The position numbers and the translations under genes were made by a program. Below, one piece after another: positions 7,498-16,835 of a stretch of DNA of 64,000 nt. This stretch comes from Thalassococcus_A lentus (GTDB taxonomy: Bacteria > Pseudomonadota > Alphaproteobacteria > Rhodobacterales > Rhodobacteraceae): assembly GCF_028023555.1 (NCBI RefSeq), contig NZ_JAQIOY010000001.1, positions 496,001-560,000 of the forward strand, written 5' to 3'. The notes below the pieces were generated by a model that worked only from the letters and a program-made list of their open reading frames with translations, ran no database searches and was not told where the DNA came from. How positions within the stretch are numbered: position 1 is the first letter of the stretch; each line of letters starts with the position of its first letter.

Positions 7498-9075
7498 ATG
7501 CGCGATTTCCACAAACCGGGCCGTTCGGCTGTCATGGCCATGAATGGCATCTGTGCAACGTCTCATCCACTTGCAGCAGGTGCGGCCGTTGATGTTCTGA
7601 AATCCGGCGGCAATGCCATGGACGCGGCGATCGCGGGCGCCGTCATCCTCGGGCTTGCCGAGCCGCAAATGACTGGCATTGGGGGCGATTGTTTTGCGCT
7701 GATTTCACCGGCTGGCACCGATCAGGTTGTCGCGGTGAACGGATCTGGCCGGTCAGCAGCCACGGCCGACGCAGCGGTTCTGCGCGGCGAAGGTCACCAA
7801 ACCGTACCTTTGCAATCAGCCCATGCCGTGACCGTGCCGGGTGCAATGGATGCGTTTTGCACAATGTCGGAAAAGTGGGGGCGCCTTGGAATCGCAGACA
7901 GTCTGGCGCCGGCAATACGCTATATGGACGAAGGCGTACCGGTGTCTGCGCGTGTCGCATGGGATTGGCAGGGCTGCGCCCCTGTGTTGTCGGGCCATGG
8001 CAAAACCCATTTCCTGAACAACGGCGCGATACCGCAATACGGCGACGTTTTCCGGTTGCCGGGCCAGGCCGAAGTTCTGCGTCGCGTGGCCAAAGATGGA
8101 AGGAACGCATTCTACGAAGGTGAGATCGCGGACGATATGCTCGCCACTTTGAATGCTTTGGGTGGGGCGCATACGGCCGAAGATTTTGCCGCAACGCAGT
8201 GTACGATCGCTGATCCGCTTGGCGGGACATACAAAGGCCAGGAACTGCTTGAGCATCCGCCCAATGGCCAGGGTGTGGTTGCCATTCTTTTGCTGAACAT
8301 TCTTTCGCACTTTGACATCGCGAATATGGATCCCTTTGGCGCTGAACGTGCCCATATCGAAGCTGAGGCCGCCAAGCTGGCCTATGACGCAAGAAACCGC
8401 TTTTTGTCTGACCCTGCCACGATGGACCGACTGGATCACATGACCAGCATGGAGACGGCCAGCGCGCTTGCCGCGTTGATCAATCCCAGCAAGGCAATGG
8501 TATCACCGGCGGCGATTTCCGAGGCGGTTCACAAGGATACTATTTACATTACGGTTGTTGATCGTGACCGGATGTCGGTCTCGTTGATCTACTCCATTTT
8601 TCACGGGTTTGGTTCGGGTATAGCCTCCGAGAAATTTGGAATCCTGTTCCAGAACCGCGGTGCCGGGTTCTCTTTGGCCGAAGGGCATCCAAACGAGCTG
8701 AAGGGCGGCAAACGTCCCATGCATACAATCATTCCTGCGATGCTGCGCGACCAAGGTCGGGTCACAATGCCGTTTGGTGTGATGGGTGGTCAGTATCAGC
8801 CCAACGGACACGCACGCGTTGTAACGAATATGCTCGATTTCGGGATGGACCCTCAGGCCGCATTGGACGCGCCACGCAGCTTTGCCGAGAATGGTAAATT
8901 GCAGCTGGAACGTGGCTATGGGGACAGTGTTCGGGCGCAGCTTGCGGACATGGGGCATGATATTGAAACGCCTGATGTTCCGATTGGGGGGGCACAGGCA
9001 ATCCTGATCCATAAAAATGGTGTGCTTGAGGGTGCCTCTGACCCTAGAAAAGATGGCTGCGCGGTCGGTTACTAG
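7498..9075 (+). CDS. gamma-glutamyltransferase family protein
   Basis: 525 residues from the ATG at 7498, which follows an excellent AAGGGAGG ribosome site. It is an Ntn-hydrolase of the GGT family: MAMNGICATSHPLAAGAAVDVLKSGG start block, GGNAMDAAIA, GIGGDCFAL, and a likely autocatalytic Thr348 in KDTIY ahead of the VVD strand. FGVMGGQYQPNGHARV and DAPRSF close the domain. There is no signal peptide, so it should be cytoplasmic, unlike E. coli GGT. The family includes glutathione hydrolases, cephalosporin acylases and amide hydrolases; the substrate here is open. It appears monocistronic. Confidence 0.88.
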   Translation: MRDFHKPGRSAVMAMNGICATSHPLAAGAAVDVLKSGGNAMDAAIAGAVILGLAEPQMTGIGGDCFALISPAGTDQVVAVNGSGRSAATADAAVLRGEGHQTVPLQSAHAVTVPGAMDAFCTMSEKWGRLGIADSLAPAIRYMDEGVPVSARVAWDWQGCAPVLSGHGKTHFLNNGAIPQYGDVFRLPGQAEVLRRVAKDGRNAFYEGEIADDMLATLNALGGAHTAEDFAATQCTIADPLGGTYKGQELLEHPPNGQGVVAILLLNILSHFDIANMDPFGAERAHIEAEAAKLAYDARNRFLSDPATMDRLDHMTSMETASALAALINPSKAMVSPAAISEAVHKDTIYITVVDRDRMSVSLIYSIFHGFGSGIASEKFGILFQNRGAGFSLAEGHPNELKGGKRPMHTIIPAMLRDQGRVTMPFGVMGGQYQPNGHARVVTNMLDFGMDPQAALDAPRSFAENGKLQLERGYGDSVRAQLADMGHDIETPDVPIGGAQAILIHKNGVLEGASDPRKDGCAVGY

Positions 9076-9189
9076 AACAGAGCGACACAACCTTGGGCAG
9101 AAAATGCCCCGGGTGTTCCGCCATCTTGCCCAAATTTAGCCGCGGACCCGGTTCAGGCTGAGTGCAGTCAAGAAACCGGAGCAGCAAAA

Positions 9190-9753
9190 ATGTTTGGACC
9201 CATCGCGTCGTTCGAAAACTTCATGTTCAACGCTTTCAACTTTACCGGACGCGCCACCCGGGCAGAGTACTGGTGGGTCTATTTCATACGGTTTGTTCTG
9301 TTCTTCGCGTGTCTGATAGCGGACGTCATCGCGGCGGGCATGGCGCAAACGGTTTCCATCAATCCTTTGGCGTATTTCACACCATGGGCGATCTTGTTGA
9401 CGATCATTCCGGCAACCTCCCTTTTGGCCCGTCGGTTGCACGATACGGGCCGGTCTTCGTTTTGGATTTTGGTAGCGCTGGTGCCGGGAATTGGGCTGCC
9501 TTGGCTGACGGCAATTCTGTGCGCCAAGAGCGAAGACCAAGACAACAAATGGGGCCCAATGCGCAGCCCATCGGGGTTGCGGCCCAAGCAAAAGACCGCA
9601 TCCGGGAAAACCAAGAGCGATCCAATGATGGGATACGTCACCTTGCTCAAGGCCTCGCGCGAGCCGACCCCCGAAGAAGTGGCCGCACAGCGGGAGCAGA
9701 TTTCAGAATATTATCGCACGCAAGTGCTTGGGGCGCGCCAAGCCAGTGCCTAG
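9190..9753 (+). CDS. DUF805 inner-membrane protein
   Basis: 187 residues. The N-terminal half has the DUF805 marks (FTGRATRAEYWWVYF, then SLLARRLHDTGRSSFW) and about three membrane helices between residues 30 and 115. The C-terminal 70 residues are hydrophilic (KSEDQDNKWGP, basic linker, REPTPEEVAAQREQ) and longer than in a minimal DUF805 protein. A GGAG ribosome site precedes the start. The function of the family is unknown. Confidence 0.9.
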   Translation: MFGPIASFENFMFNAFNFTGRATRAEYWWVYFIRFVLFFACLIADVIAAGMAQTVSINPLAYFTPWAILLTIIPATSLLARRLHDTGRSSFWILVALVPGIGLPWLTAILCAKSEDQDNKWGPMRSPSGLRPKQKTASGKTKSDPMMGYVTLLKASREPTPEEVAAQREQISEYYRTQVLGARQASA

Positions 9754-9769
9754 GCGCGCCGCTGTCCAT

Positions 9770-10666
9770 TTAAGCCACAGACGCCGAACAGATCTTGTTG
9801 ATGTTGCTGCCGAGGGCGTCGTTGAACTCTGAATCGGACTGCTGTTTGGACAGGCCTTCTGTCAGCGCGCGGCTGAACGACGCAATCATCTTTGGCTGGC
9901 GGGCCAGCCGTTCGCAGGCCTCGGCAGTGGAATAGCCGCCGGACAGAGCCACGACACGCAGAACGCGGGGGTGATCGGCGAGATCGTCATACAGCCCGTC
10001 GTTCGTTGGGATGGTCAGCTTCAGCATCACATCTTGATTGTCATCCAATGCATCCAGATGCTTGAGGCACTCGGCCTTGAGCATGGCTTCGGCTTCGGCT
10101 TTCGTTTCCGAGTGGATATCCACCTCAGGCTCAATGATCGGCACAAGACCTGCGTTACAGACCGTTTTGGCCACATCAAACTGTTGGGCGATGACATCAG
10201 CGACACCTTTGGCATTGGCCTCGTGGATGACCGACCGTTCCTTCGTTCCAAACACACCAAAGCCTTTTGCCTCTTCCAGCAAGGCTTGGAGACCCGGCAT
10301 TGGCTTTAGCATCTGTGCCCCGTTTGCCTTGTCTTCCAGACCCTTGTCGATTTTCAGGAATGGAACAATGCCGCGATCTTCCCAGAGCAGCTGCGCAACG
10401 GGCTTGCCATCGATATCGCCGCGCATGGTGCGTTCAAAGAGGATCGCACCAATGACTTTCGCATTGGTGAAATCCGGTGCTTTGATGATGCGGGCGCGCA
10501 TCGCGTGGATTTCGCCGAACATGGCTTCTTCGCCGTCGTACTGATCTTCTTCAACACCGTAGAGCCGCAGTGCTTTGGGCGTTGAGCCGCCCGACTGGTC
10601 CAATGCGGCGATAAAGCCGTTGCCTGTCTTGATCTGCTCAACTTGCTTGGAAAATGCATCCGTCAT
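9770..10666 (-). CDS. fda: fructose-bisphosphate aldolase, class I
   Basis: 298 residues, the length of the bacterial class I (Staphylococcus-type) aldolases. FIAALDQSGGSTPKAL opens the barrel, PIIEPEVDIHS carries the catalytic Glu, and the Schiff-base Lys is K216 in MLKLTIP. ALSGGYST is the phosphate-binding loop. It cleaves fructose-1,6-bisphosphate to triose phosphates and is metal-independent. It is a single gene, tail-to-tail with the DUF805 gene, with 124 nt of upstream DNA toward the P450 gene in which I see no other feature. Confidence 0.95.
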   Translation of the reverse strand: MTDAFSKQVEQIKTGNGFIAALDQSGGSTPKALRLYGVEEDQYDGEEAMFGEIHAMRARIIKAPDFTNAKVIGAILFERTMRGDIDGKPVAQLLWEDRGIVPFLKIDKGLEDKANGAQMLKPMPGLQALLEEAKGFGVFGTKERSVIHEANAKGVADVIAQQFDVAKTVCNAGLVPIIEPEVDIHSETKAEAEAMLKAECLKHLDALDDNQDVMLKLTIPTNDGLYDDLADHPRVLRVVALSGGYSTAEACERLARQPKMIASFSRALTEGLSKQQSDSEFNDALGSNINKICSASVA

Positions 10667-10790
10667 GGTGCCCTCATGTTCTTGAAATCAACCGTTGCGC
10701 TGCTCATAGCGCGAAACTTTGGCTCAATATAGAGGGCTAACGCGTTGTTATCGCTAAACCTGCCTTTGCCCCACGCGTCTACCCGGTTGG

Positions 10791-12149
10791 CTAGGATCCG
10801 TTCCGCTTGTTTATCCGCAGCCAAATGCCGTCCTTTGCGCGAACGGTCAGGTGGGCTTCGGGCACGGGAACACGTTCCGCGTCTGCCTCAAAGCTCAGGT
10901 CGCGCAGCAACAACGATAGCAGCAGTGTTCCTTCGGCCATGGCAAAAGCGGCCCCTGTACAAACCCTTGGCCCGGCTGAAAATGGCATATAGGCATCGCG
11001 CATGCATTGTTTGCCATTTTCGGTTTGCCAACGCGCAGGATCGAACCCATCGGGATTGTCCCACAGGCGTTCGTGGCGGTGCAAATGCCAAGGGCTCAAC
11101 ACGATCTGGCTGGATTTGGGAATGTCGCGATCGCGGAAGTGTTCAGGGCATGTGGTTTCCCGAACCATCATCGGTACAGGTGGATAGAGCCGCAACGCTT
11201 CGCGAAAGACATCACGGCTGACGCGCAGCTTTGAAAGTTCGGAAAACGCACCAGTTTTCAAGGCCTGCGCTTCTTGGGCTACCTTGGTCTGCCACTGGGG
11301 GTGCGTTGCCATCAGATACAGTGACCAGCCAAGCGCCGAGGCAGACGTTTCATGACCGGCCAGGAAGAAGATCGCAACCTGATCGACCATCTCGTCGGTG
11401 GAAAAGGTTTCACCCGTTTCAGGATCACGGGTTGTCATGATCTTTGTCGCCAGATCGTCCGGCGCTGTCCCGGCTTCGATCTCTGCCATTCGCCTTTCTG
11501 TCAGTTGCTTGATCAACCCGCGTATCCGCGTCGCCGCTGCGCGGGTGTCCTTGCGGAAAAACCGTGGGATCCAGCGGGGCAAAGGAATGAAAGCCGCAAT
11601 GTTCAAGATGGGCTGGCTGCGCTGATAGGCGCGGAATTCATGGAACACTTCGGTCGCGATTTCGTCCTCGATCGGAATCGAAAAGAGCGTCCGGAAAATT
11701 ACATCTGCGGCGGCATGGCTTGCAACTTCTTCCACCTCGACCCATTCACCGGCCTTGGGCTCTAGTCTGGATCCCGCGGATTGGGCGGCTTCCCACATGG
11801 CGCCCCAGGTTTCTCGGATGCGACCACCCTCGAATGCAGGATCAATGATCCGCCTTTGCCGTTGCCACTGGGCACCGTTGGTCAGGAAAACGGAGTCTCC
11901 CAACAATGGCCTCAGGCCTTCGCTGATCCGGCCGGATTTGGGGAAATCCATGGGCCTGTCTTTCAGAACGGTTTTCACCAATTCCGGCTGATTAACCAAA
12001 TAGGATCGAAAGAAGGGTGTTTTGAATTCGGCCATCCACGCGCGGTACAGCCTTGCCGGTTGTGCCGACAGGATGTCGGATCGAAACAGTCGGGCGTATT
12101 TAAGCAGCGATACTTTTTCTGATCGGCTGGCCGGTTTGGGAGGGATCAT
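10791..12149 (-). CDS. cytochrome P450
   Basis: 452 residues. The haem Cys is C397 in FSAGPRVCTGAAF, matching FxxGxRxCxG. The I-helix oxygen-binding stretch is FLAGHETSA, ExxR is EALR, and a PERF-like DPARW follows. There is no N-terminal membrane anchor. General length and motifs resemble the CYP102/CYP4-like bacterial branch; the substrate cannot be assigned. No ferredoxin or reductase is adjacent. Its start overlaps the upstream membrane-hydrolase gene by 4 nt, so the two products are probably made together. Confidence 0.93.
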   Translation of the reverse strand: MIPPKPASRSEKVSLLKYARLFRSDILSAQPARLYRAWMAEFKTPFFRSYLVNQPELVKTVLKDRPMDFPKSGRISEGLRPLLGDSVFLTNGAQWQRQRRIIDPAFEGGRIRETWGAMWEAAQSAGSRLEPKAGEWVEVEEVASHAAADVIFRTLFSIPIEDEIATEVFHEFRAYQRSQPILNIAAFIPLPRWIPRFFRKDTRAAATRIRGLIKQLTERRMAEIEAGTAPDDLATKIMTTRDPETGETFSTDEMVDQVAIFFLAGHETSASALGWSLYLMATHPQWQTKVAQEAQALKTGAFSELSKLRVSRDVFREALRLYPPVPMMVRETTCPEHFRDRDIPKSSQIVLSPWHLHRHERLWDNPDGFDPARWQTENGKQCMRDAYMPFSAGPRVCTGAAFAMAEGTLLLSLLLRDLSFEADAERVPVPEAHLTVRAKDGIWLRINKRNGS

Positions 12150-13387
12150 GCCGCGAGACTCGTGAATTTGGACACGGCCTTGTCGATGCGGCTGGCTGAT
12201 GGGGGTCGATCTGCATAGCGTTTAGCAAGGCTGAGAGGACCGGCGGTGATTTGGAAATAATCATAGTCCAGAGGGCGATCGAAGGCGCACAAATACTGGA
12301 AATGCAGTCTGAAAAAGCGCCAGCGTAGTTCTTTCCATCGCTCCGGAGACAGCGATTTTGTGAACTGGGCTGAAAACACCAGCGGCCAACGCTTGTTCTC
12401 CGGGGCCACTCCGGACACGGACACAGGATCGCATAGCGCAAAAGCACAGCCATCGCCCGGCGCGGTGACGTCGACCCATGTCAGTTCATCGCGTGCCGCC
12501 AGATAGTTCAGATCAGCGCGCAGACGATGGGCATCCCGTAGGAAAGAAACCATTGGCACCACTTGCCCGAGAGACAGGAATGCAAGCCGGGGTCCAGTTT
12601 CCGGAATGCGGCCTTGCCGGATGAGATCAGACAGGATTGAAACCGCCAAATGCGCGCCGGAGCTGTGCCCGACAACCAGCACTTCGTCGACATCGTCCTG
12701 CAGGGCTTTTGCAATGATTTCGGTGAATTCCGCCATGCGGGCCTCGAGCTCGGGGGGATTTGCACCGCGATACCGCGCCGAATAGGCATAGTCATGCATC
12801 AGGTAATAGGCAAAGAACTTGCTGTCTTTGATTTTGAACCATCGCAAGACCAGTCCGGCGACGATGATTCCGCAAACCCCGGCCAATCCATGCCCGAACA
12901 ATCCGGCCAACGGGATCAAGGCCAGCTTGAGACCGGCGAGGACTGCAGCGCCGATGGCAATCGCGATCAGCAATTGCACGAGCAACATTCCAATTGGGTA
13001 CAGCGCCGCAATAACCGGCCCCTTGCGCAAACGCATCAGTCGAAACAGCGCGCCAGTGGCGATGTATTCCCAAGCGGTTCGGATCAGTTGTCCGTAGGTC
13101 GCAAGAATGGAGTTCGACATCGAGTCGCGCACAATGTCTGACCAGACCAAGACCTCAACTTCGGCCTGTGTCTTTGCGTGATCGATTTCGCTTTCGATAC
13201 GCCAGCCATAGAGACCCTTGGACGTCTTGGGTGCAAGCGAAACATCATAGCCGGATATTTCGGCCTGAGCCGCAGATTCCTTGCGATACAATTCGCGATA
13301 GCGTCTGGGGTGAATGGGATCGTAGCCGGGGATGTAGAACACCCGTCGGCGCGAAACGTCCTGTATATTTTTCCGCTCTTCGGCCAT
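12146..13387 (-). CDS. membrane-embedded serine hydrolase-like protein
   Basis: 413 residues. Residues 15-21 read VFYIPGYDP, similar to an oxyanion HG loop. Two hydrophobic segments (about 127-160 and 165-182) should cross the membrane. A nucleophile elbow GHSSGA (S242) sits in VDEVLVVGHSSGAHLAVSIL, with GDGCAFALCDP later. I do not recognise a named family beyond alpha/beta hydrolase. Translation is coupled to the P450 downstream (4-nt overlap), which suggests action on one lipid or hydrophobic substrate. That pairing is inference. Confidence 0.75.
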   Translation of the reverse strand: MAEERKNIQDVSRRRVFYIPGYDPIHPRRYRELYRKESAAQAEISGYDVSLAPKTSKGLYGWRIESEIDHAKTQAEVEVLVWSDIVRDSMSNSILATYGQLIRTAWEYIATGALFRLMRLRKGPVIAALYPIGMLLVQLLIAIAIGAAVLAGLKLALIPLAGLFGHGLAGVCGIIVAGLVLRWFKIKDSKFFAYYLMHDYAYSARYRGANPPELEARMAEFTEIIAKALQDDVDEVLVVGHSSGAHLAVSILSDLIRQGRIPETGPRLAFLSLGQVVPMVSFLRDAHRLRADLNYLAARDELTWVDVTAPGDGCAFALCDPVSVSGVAPENKRWPLVFSAQFTKSLSPERWKELRWRFFRLHFQYLCAFDRPLDYDYFQITAGPLSLAKRYADRPPSASRIDKAVSKFTSLAA

Positions 13388-13471
13388 GGTTTTCCAGCCT
13401 TGTTTGCGGTCATGATAGCGTCACAATCCGGCAAGAGTAAGGCCAATGGCAGAAGCTGGAAACCGTTGCAC

Positions 13472-14719
13472 CTATGCCGCAGCTGTCGCGGGCGGAGCGG
13501 GGTTTTCCCGGATGGGCAGATGGATCAATGCGCTGAACGCGCCCACGCCTACGCCGATCCACCAGACCAACGTGTAGTCGCCGTAGGTGTCGTACATCCG
13601 TCCGCCCAGCCAAACGCCAAGGAATCCGCCAAGCTGATGGCTGAAAAAGACGATGCCATAGAGAGTGCCCATGTAACGCAATCCATAAAGGTGCGCGATC
13701 AGACCAGAGGTCAACGGAACGGTCGCAAGCCACAGCGCGCCCATAACGGACGAAAAGACCAGCACTGAGGTTGGGGTGATTGGCATAAGGATGAACACCG
13801 CAGCAGCAATCGTGCGGCCGGTGTAAACGGCGCTCAACAGGTATTTCTTGCTATACCGCTTGCCCAGCCATCCCGCGCTGAGCGTGCCCAGAATGTTGAA
13901 CAGTCCGATCAGGGAAATCGCCACGGCCCCAAGCGCTGAGGTGGTGGTTATGCCGATCCCGTGCAGCGTGCCGCCTGGCGCAATCGGCCCGCACAGTTCA
14001 GTCACAAAAGCGGGGAAATGGGCCGTGATGAATGCCAATTGATAGCCGCAGGAAAAAAAGCCCAGAAAGATCATGCCAAAGGACGGGTCACGCATCGCCT
14101 TGGTCAGAATGCTTCCCATGCTTTGTTGTAATTCGGCCTTGGTGGCGGGCCGCGTTGGCGATCGCATGAAGGGCAACATCAGCAACATACCGAGGATCAA
14201 ACAGGCAAAGACAACAAACACACCCTGCCATGCCATCATCCCGAGTAGCCATTCCGCCAGCGGTGCGCCAACCACTTGCCCGGCACTGCCGGCAGCTGTC
14301 ACGATGGCCAGTGACATTGATCTGTTTTCATCGCTGGATGCCCGACCGACGACGGCAAGAATGACGCCAAATCCGGTTCCTGCGATCCCGAATCCGACCA
14401 ACCATTCCAATTGCTGCATTGCAAATGGCGTCGTTGCATAGCTCGAAAGCACCAGACCGGCCGCGTAAACAAGAGCGCCCATGACGATCGCTTTCCGATC
14501 CCCGATTTTTTCGGCCAAGGCGCCAAAAAGCGGCTGCCCGATCCCCCAGGCCAAATTCTGGATCGCGATGGCCAGACTGAATTCGCTGCGCAGCCATCCA
14601 AATTCATCGGCGATCGGGATTTGAAACACGCCAAAACTGGCGCGCACAGCGAAAGATGTCAGAATGATCAAGCATCCGACTATCAATACTGGGGTCACAA
14701 GAGGGCTGGGCCGGTCCAT
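13472..14719 (-). CDS. MFS transporter
   Basis: 415 residues from the ATG ending at 14719, preceded by AAAGGA. About 12 membrane helices. The family loop is QPLFGALAEKIGDRKAIV between helices 2 and 3, and YGLRYMGTLYGIVFFSHQLGGFLGVWLGG lies in the C-half, resembling OFA/monocarboxylate-type permeases. The substrate is unknown. It is transcribed divergently from zapE across 133 nt. Confidence 0.9.
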   Translation of the reverse strand: MDRPSPLVTPVLIVGCLIILTSFAVRASFGVFQIPIADEFGWLRSEFSLAIAIQNLAWGIGQPLFGALAEKIGDRKAIVMGALVYAAGLVLSSYATTPFAMQQLEWLVGFGIAGTGFGVILAVVGRASSDENRSMSLAIVTAAGSAGQVVGAPLAEWLLGMMAWQGVFVVFACLILGMLLMLPFMRSPTRPATKAELQQSMGSILTKAMRDPSFGMIFLGFFSCGYQLAFITAHFPAFVTELCGPIAPGGTLHGIGITTTSALGAVAISLIGLFNILGTLSAGWLGKRYSKKYLLSAVYTGRTIAAAVFILMPITPTSVLVFSSVMGALWLATVPLTSGLIAHLYGLRYMGTLYGIVFFSHQLGGFLGVWLGGRMYDTYGDYTLVWWIGVGVGAFSALIHLPIRENPAPPATAAA

Positions 14720-14852
14720 GGCAGTCCTTTCGAATTTCGCGCAAGGTACGCTATTGAGCGCGGCGGTCAATTTCCAAGATGTGGTGGTTGGCATCACCGA
14801 AAATGAACCAAAACCGACTACACAAATTCGGGGCCGCAAGGTATCGGAAGAC

Positions 14853-15917
14853 ATGCAAACGGTGGAACAGCTATATAACCAACGTGTCGAGCAGGGGCGC
14901 CTGAAGGCAGATCCCGCTCAGCAAAGCGCTTTGCCGTCTCTTGAACGTATCCGCGCCGCCGTTGCCGAACCGGCGAAACGGGGATTTTTCCGCAAGGCGC
15001 CGGAACCGCCAAAAGGGTTGTATCTATGGGGCGGTGTTGGACGCGGCAAATCCATGCTGATGGATTTGTTTGTCGATACCCTGAACGTGCCCGCCCGGCG
15101 GGTACATTTCCATGCTTTCATGCAGGAAATTCATGCCGAAATGCATCGTCTCCGAAGTGATGGTGTAGAGGATCCTATCAAGCCTGTCGCCAAGGCAGTC
15201 AGCGATGCCGTGCGTGTGTTGGCCTTTGACGAAATGCAGATCACCGACATCACGGATGCCATGATTGTCGGGCGCTTGTTCGAGCAGTTGTTTGACGCTG
15301 GATGCGTTGTCGTGACGACTTCAAATCGGGTGCCGGATGATTTGTACAAGGACGGTTTGAACCGACAGCTGTTCCTGCCGTTCATTGATTTGCTCAAAGA
15401 CCGCATGGAAGTTCGGGAACTGGCCTCGGACCGGGATCATCGGCAGGATCGGCTGGCTGGATCGCAGGTCTATTTCACGCCCGCCAATGCAGAAGCGCGC
15501 AGCCAAATCGATGTACTTTGGAATGAGCTGACCCATGGTCAGGAAGAACCATTGGTCCTGCATGTCAAAGGCCGGGAGGTTGAACTACCGCGGTTTCATA
15601 ATGCTGCAGCGCGGGCCAGTTTTTTTGATCTGTGTGGGCGGGCACTGGGCCCGGCAGATTACCTGAAACTGGCTGAATGCGTTCGCATTTTGATCGTTGA
15701 GGACATTCCCCGCCTTAGCCGTCAGAATTTTAACGAAGCGAAACGCTTTGTGACCCTGATCGACGCGCTCTACGAGGCACGGGTCAAACTGATTGCATCG
15801 GCGGCGGCTCAACCGGAAATGCTCTATGTCGAAGGAACGGGCAGTTTCGAGTTTGAGCGAACCGCAAGCCGGCTGCGTGAAATGCAGGGCGTGGAATGGG
15901 GCATGGCCGATAGCTGA
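14853..15917 (+). CDS. zapE: cell-division ATPase ZapE (AFG1/LACE1 family)
   Basis: 354 residues. Walker A is GVGRGKSML, Walker B VLAFDEMQITD, followed by the family block TTSNRVPDDLYKDGLNR and the C-terminal SRQNFNEAKRFVTLIDALYE. The ATG at 14853 gives the usual length; an upstream in-frame extension would run into the MFS promoter region. In E. coli ZapE interacts with FtsZ and destabilises rings. Alphaproteobacterial members are often adjacent to mdh/suc genes, which is not the case here. Confidence 0.93.
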   Translation: MQTVEQLYNQRVEQGRLKADPAQQSALPSLERIRAAVAEPAKRGFFRKAPEPPKGLYLWGGVGRGKSMLMDLFVDTLNVPARRVHFHAFMQEIHAEMHRLRSDGVEDPIKPVAKAVSDAVRVLAFDEMQITDITDAMIVGRLFEQLFDAGCVVVTTSNRVPDDLYKDGLNRQLFLPFIDLLKDRMEVRELASDRDHRQDRLAGSQVYFTPANAEARSQIDVLWNELTHGQEEPLVLHVKGREVELPRFHNAAARASFFDLCGRALGPADYLKLAECVRILIVEDIPRLSRQNFNEAKRFVTLIDALYEARVKLIASAAAQPEMLYVEGTGSFEFERTASRLREMQGVEWGMADS

Positions 15918-15923
15918 AAAAAA

Positions 15924-15941
15924 GGGGTCCCGAAGGACCCC
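15924..15941 (-). terminator. rho-independent terminator of the first LysM gene
   Basis: GGGGTCC-CGAA-GGACCCC, a perfect 7-bp stem with a tetraloop. The run of seven A at 15917-15923 is a U tract when read on the minus strand, so it terminates transcription from 15972-16622. No T run follows on the plus strand, so it would be weak for zapE. Confidence 0.8.
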
Positions 15942-15971
15942 CAAGGCTGCTCGGTATTGGTCTCTGCCAAA

Positions 15972-16622
15972 TTAGGGTGTTTCTGGAATGGTCAGCACCA
16001 TGCCTGCGCGCACATCCGCCGGACTGCTGAGTAAATCTGTGTTGGCTTGAAGAATGGTCAGATAGCCAACGGTATTTCCGTAGAAACGATATGAGATCCC
16101 AGCGAGGCTCTCGCCTTGCTGAACGGTGTAGAGTTGACTTGCCGCCGCGACGGGCGCAGGTGCGGCAGGCTCTGCTGGCTGCGCGAGCGCTGCCAAAGGC
16201 GCGGATTTCTGAGTGTCATCGCGCGGTCCGGGTTTTTGCAACTCGCTGACAATGCCCAAGCTCATCTGGTGCAGGGCCTTCATGACATCGTCTTGCGCTG
16301 GTTTGTTCAGCTCTGGTGCGATGGTCGCGGTTTCAACCTCGGCTGCGGGTGCAATAGGCGTTGCGGCCTGCATTGGTTCGGTCAAGCCCGCAGGGCGGGC
16401 CACGGGCCGCGTTGGGTCGCGTGGCACGCTCTGGGCTGCAACAATCTGAGGCTCGGCGGGAGTGACGGGTGCCAAGGCAGGTTGCAAAGTGAGGAAGTCA
16501 GGGTTCGCGCGGCTTACCTCGTTGATGTCCGGTTGCGGCGCGCTGGGGGCAATCACGAAGGTGTAGACAAGACTTGCCGTCGCGGCCGTGAAACATACGG
16601 CAAACAACGCCAGACGCATCAT
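15972..16622 (-). CDS. membrane-anchored LysM-domain protein (1 of 2)
   Basis: 216 residues from the ATG ending at 16622 (GGGGGA ribosome site). A signal anchor (MMRLALFAVCFTAATASLVYTFVI) is followed by a Pro/Ala/Glu-rich linker to about residue 165 and one C-terminal LysM repeat (QLYTVQQGESLAGISYRFYGNTVGYLTILQANTDLL ... VRAGMVLTIP, cited by its ends), which should bind peptidoglycan in the periplasm. It has the same architecture as the next gene upstream, indicating a tandem duplication. There is no catalytic domain, so a scaffold role is likely. Confidence 0.88.
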   Translation of the reverse strand: MMRLALFAVCFTAATASLVYTFVIAPSAPQPDINEVSRANPDFLTLQPALAPVTPAEPQIVAAQSVPRDPTRPVARPAGLTEPMQAATPIAPAAEVETATIAPELNKPAQDDVMKALHQMSLGIVSELQKPGPRDDTQKSAPLAALAQPAEPAAPAPVAAASQLYTVQQGESLAGISYRFYGNTVGYLTILQANTDLLSSPADVRAGMVLTIPETP

Positions 16623-16744
16623 GGGTGCGTCCCCCATGGGATGCGATGGTGTGCAATCTGGTTGCGGCGCGCAAGGCAGCAAAACGTCATTGTCAGTCCC
16701 CCATGTTCCGCAGCCTTGTGGCAATCAGCTGCATGAACAGGGAT

Positions 16745-16774
16745 TTTATACGTCAAGTGATTCGCACACGTCAA
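16745..16774 (-). promoter_or_regulatory. candidate promoter for the first LysM gene
   Basis: Reading the minus strand, TTGACG (16774-16769) is followed after 18 nt by TATAAA (16750-16745), about 120 nt upstream of the LysM start. It suggests that the two LysM genes can be transcribed separately. A 7-bp inverted repeat TAGGGCT-GTCA-AGCCCTA at 16782-16799 just upstream could be an operator or the end of the preceding transcript; it lacks a U tract. Confidence 0.4.
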
Positions 16775-16835
16775 CATATAGTAGGGCTGTCAAGCCCTAT
16801 GAACAGGAAAGCGTTAGACTACAATAGGTTGAAGC

